Source of the DNA: an uncultured Planctomycetaceae bacterium
GTDB lineage: Bacteria > Planctomycetota > Planctomycetia > Pirellulales > Pirellulaceae
Reading direction: 5' to 3'
NCBI GenBank assembly: GCA_903921945.1
Contig: CAIXSC010000549.1
Span: 1 to 6,486 of the forward strand
DNA length: 6,486 nt
The notes beneath the pieces were generated by a model. The model saw only the letters and a program-made list of their open reading frames with translations, made no database searches and was not told the DNA's origin. Below are positions 5,353 to 6,486 of the stretch, piece by piece (position 1 is the stretch's first letter; each line of letters begins with the position of its first letter). Position numbers and translations under genes: made by a program.

Positions 5353-6486
5353 TCATTCGATCTGCCGCCGGATGAGGATCGCCCGATCCACATTGTGATC
5401 CTCGCCCGCTTCAAAGGCGACCGGAATCGATCGGTCGATCAAGTAAAACCCGCGATGCCGCTCGATGCTGCCCGTGTCCGACCCGACTTCCGCCGCCAAC
5501 CGCATGCCATCCACGTGTGCCGCGTCCAATCCAGTGGGGTTCGGTTCCACATAGAAATACCCGACCGTGATCCACATGGCGTACACATTCGAGTGGTTCG
5601 TCACGAGATTCGCTAGCCGGTTAATGCCGCGGTACTTGAAATACGGATTGCGGTTCACATTGTCATAGGCTTGCCCCGAAACCGACGCGAACAACGGCTT
5701 CACCGAGTCATTGATGTTGCCGTTGCCGCTGGTTGGATCGGGCCGGAGCAACCCGACTTCGACGCCCGTCTTGCGCATGTCAAGCACGTTCGGCATCAGG
5801 TCGGACGACGTCGAACTGCGGAACGGATTGGCGAAGATCGTGGGGTAAGACCCGAATTGGGACGCATCGTAGCCACGACGGCTACGAACCAATTGATTGT
5901 CAAAGAATGCCTGACTGTCGTATTCCGGGAATCCATGGGCGATCGCCCGCCATTCGCGGAAATCAAAAATCGTGTTGATGTTCATCCGACCCGGCTCGCG
6001 GAAGCGGCTCAACCGATTGAATGGCGGACGGAACGTGGCACCCTCGATCAGCATCGTGTTGCCGAAGGTCGCCGAGTGGTACCACTTTTCGGTGCCGACG
6101 AACGGGGAAGGCGTCTCGATATGGTCGAAGATGCGGTAGTAGCCCGGGCTTTCCGTTTGGGGCTGGCTGGATGAATCCAGGAAGAAGTTCAGCAGGTAGG
6201 AGAACGGCTCGCGCGCGGGATCGGGCGTGGTAATCGTTCCGCTGCTGTTATAGATCTGTCGGTTCCCAGGCGTCATGCCGAATTCAAGGCAGAGCCGGCC
6301 CGGCGCCGACTTCGGCACCAGCATCAACTCGAGCGGGTTCGCATAGGGACGGTTGTTCCACGCAAGCCATGGAAATGGCTGGGCGACATTCGTATCCGGC
6401 GCGCCCTCGTAGCCCGGCGCGGGCGTCGTCGGCAGGTCGCTCGCCGTGTAGTTGACGAACCCCAACGTATGAGTCAGTTCATAAGG
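5353..6486 (-). CDS. C-terminal part of a pseudopilin-cassette protein (partial)
   Basis: The reading frame is open to the right edge, giving 377 residues of C-terminal sequence beginning PYELTHTLGFVN; the true start is outside the window. A TTG at 6465 could be read as a start but there is no reason to prefer it. No membrane helix or secretion motif is visible in this part. Recognisable blocks are FREPGRMNINTIFDFREW (about 163-178), where the INxNT core recalls GspK-type minor pseudopilins, and a strongly patterned block from RNPYFKYRG to VYAMWITVGYFYVE (about 279-314). The end, DHNVDRAILIRRQIE, runs into the pseudopilin start with a 4-bp ATGA overlap if that gene begins at 5356. I read it as a surface or secretion-associated member of the planctomycete/Verrucomicrobia pseudopilin cassette, of unknown exact role. 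Distant resemblance to 'Verru_Chthon cassette protein A' is possible but unverified. Confidence 0.7.
   Translation of the reverse strand, partial: PYELTHTLGFVNYTASDLPTTPAPGYEGAPDTNVAQPFPWLAWNNRPYANPLELMLVPKSAPGRLCLEFGMTPGNRQIYNSSGTITTPDPAREPFSYLLNFFLDSSSQPQTESPGYYRIFDHIETPSPFVGTEKWYHSATFGNTMLIEGATFRPPFNRLSRFREPGRMNINTIFDFREWRAIAHGFPEYDSQAFFDNQLVRSRRGYDASQFGSYPTIFANPFRSSTSSDLMPNVLDMRKTGVEVGLLRPDPTSGNGNINDSVKPLFASVSGQAYDNVNRNPYFKYRGINRLANLVTNHSNVYAMWITVGYFYVEPNPTGLDAAHVDGMRLAAEVGSDTGSIERHRGFYLIDRSIPVAFEAGEDHNVDRAILIRRQIE

Noticed and set aside
5671..6174. Plus-strand open frame of 167 codons
   Set aside because: It is antisense to the partial cassette protein, whose frame is open across the whole region and shows patterned blocks; the plus-strand product is Arg/Glu-rich and unfamiliar.
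6463..6465. TTG as the true start of the right-edge gene
   Set aside because: The frame continues upstream without a stop to the window edge (PYELTHT precedes it), so the gene is better described as truncated by the window.

Overview
The window looks like a piece of a planctomycete chromosome, probably Pirellulales-like. The grounds are moderately high GC, a large pseudopilin ending in a YEPDTRQVRQ...DFxPE tail, and an upstream protein with a GRMNINT motif and a long 'NPYFKYRG...NLVTNHSNVYAMW' block, all of which recall planctomycete pseudopilin cassettes. This assignment is from memory of families, not from a search. All six genes I can support lie on the minus strand and read from the right edge to the left.

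Right part (about 3929-6486): the 3' end of a pseudopilin cassette. First comes the C-terminal 377 residues of a larger protein cut by the window edge. Next is a prepilin with a class III (type IV pilin-like) leader, much longer than GspJ/PulJ. The second gene can start inside the first one's stop codon (ATGA) or 33 nt further in. A 35-bp gap follows, holding a small perfect hairpin followed by TTTT on the transcribed strand, a few bases before the next start.

Middle and left (289-3893): four tightly overlapping genes in the order ATPase, permease, ATPase, permease. They encode two complete ABC-2 type transporter pairs. Overlaps are 4, 4 and 11 bp, so they are almost certainly co-transcribed and translationally coupled. 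The ATPases carry intact Walker A, signature, Walker B and switch-His motifs, but both have Asp where the Q-loop Gln usually sits. The permeases are polytopic proteins of 293 and 252 residues with about six predicted membrane helices each. They may work as two separate exporters or as one heteromeric complex; the substrate cannot be read from the sequence.

Left edge (1-288): no convincing gene. It holds a 21-bp perfect hairpin (9-bp arms) whose right part is repeated at the very start of the window, plus GC-rich inverted repeats just after the last stop codon. This fits a 3' intergenic region with dispersed hairpin repeats.

I see no RNA gene, insertion sequence, CRISPR array or clear promoter. 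The most unusual points are an exact EF-hand-like calcium loop in the pseudopilin, the shared Q-loop substitution in both ATPases, and the hairpin at the border of the two gene groups.
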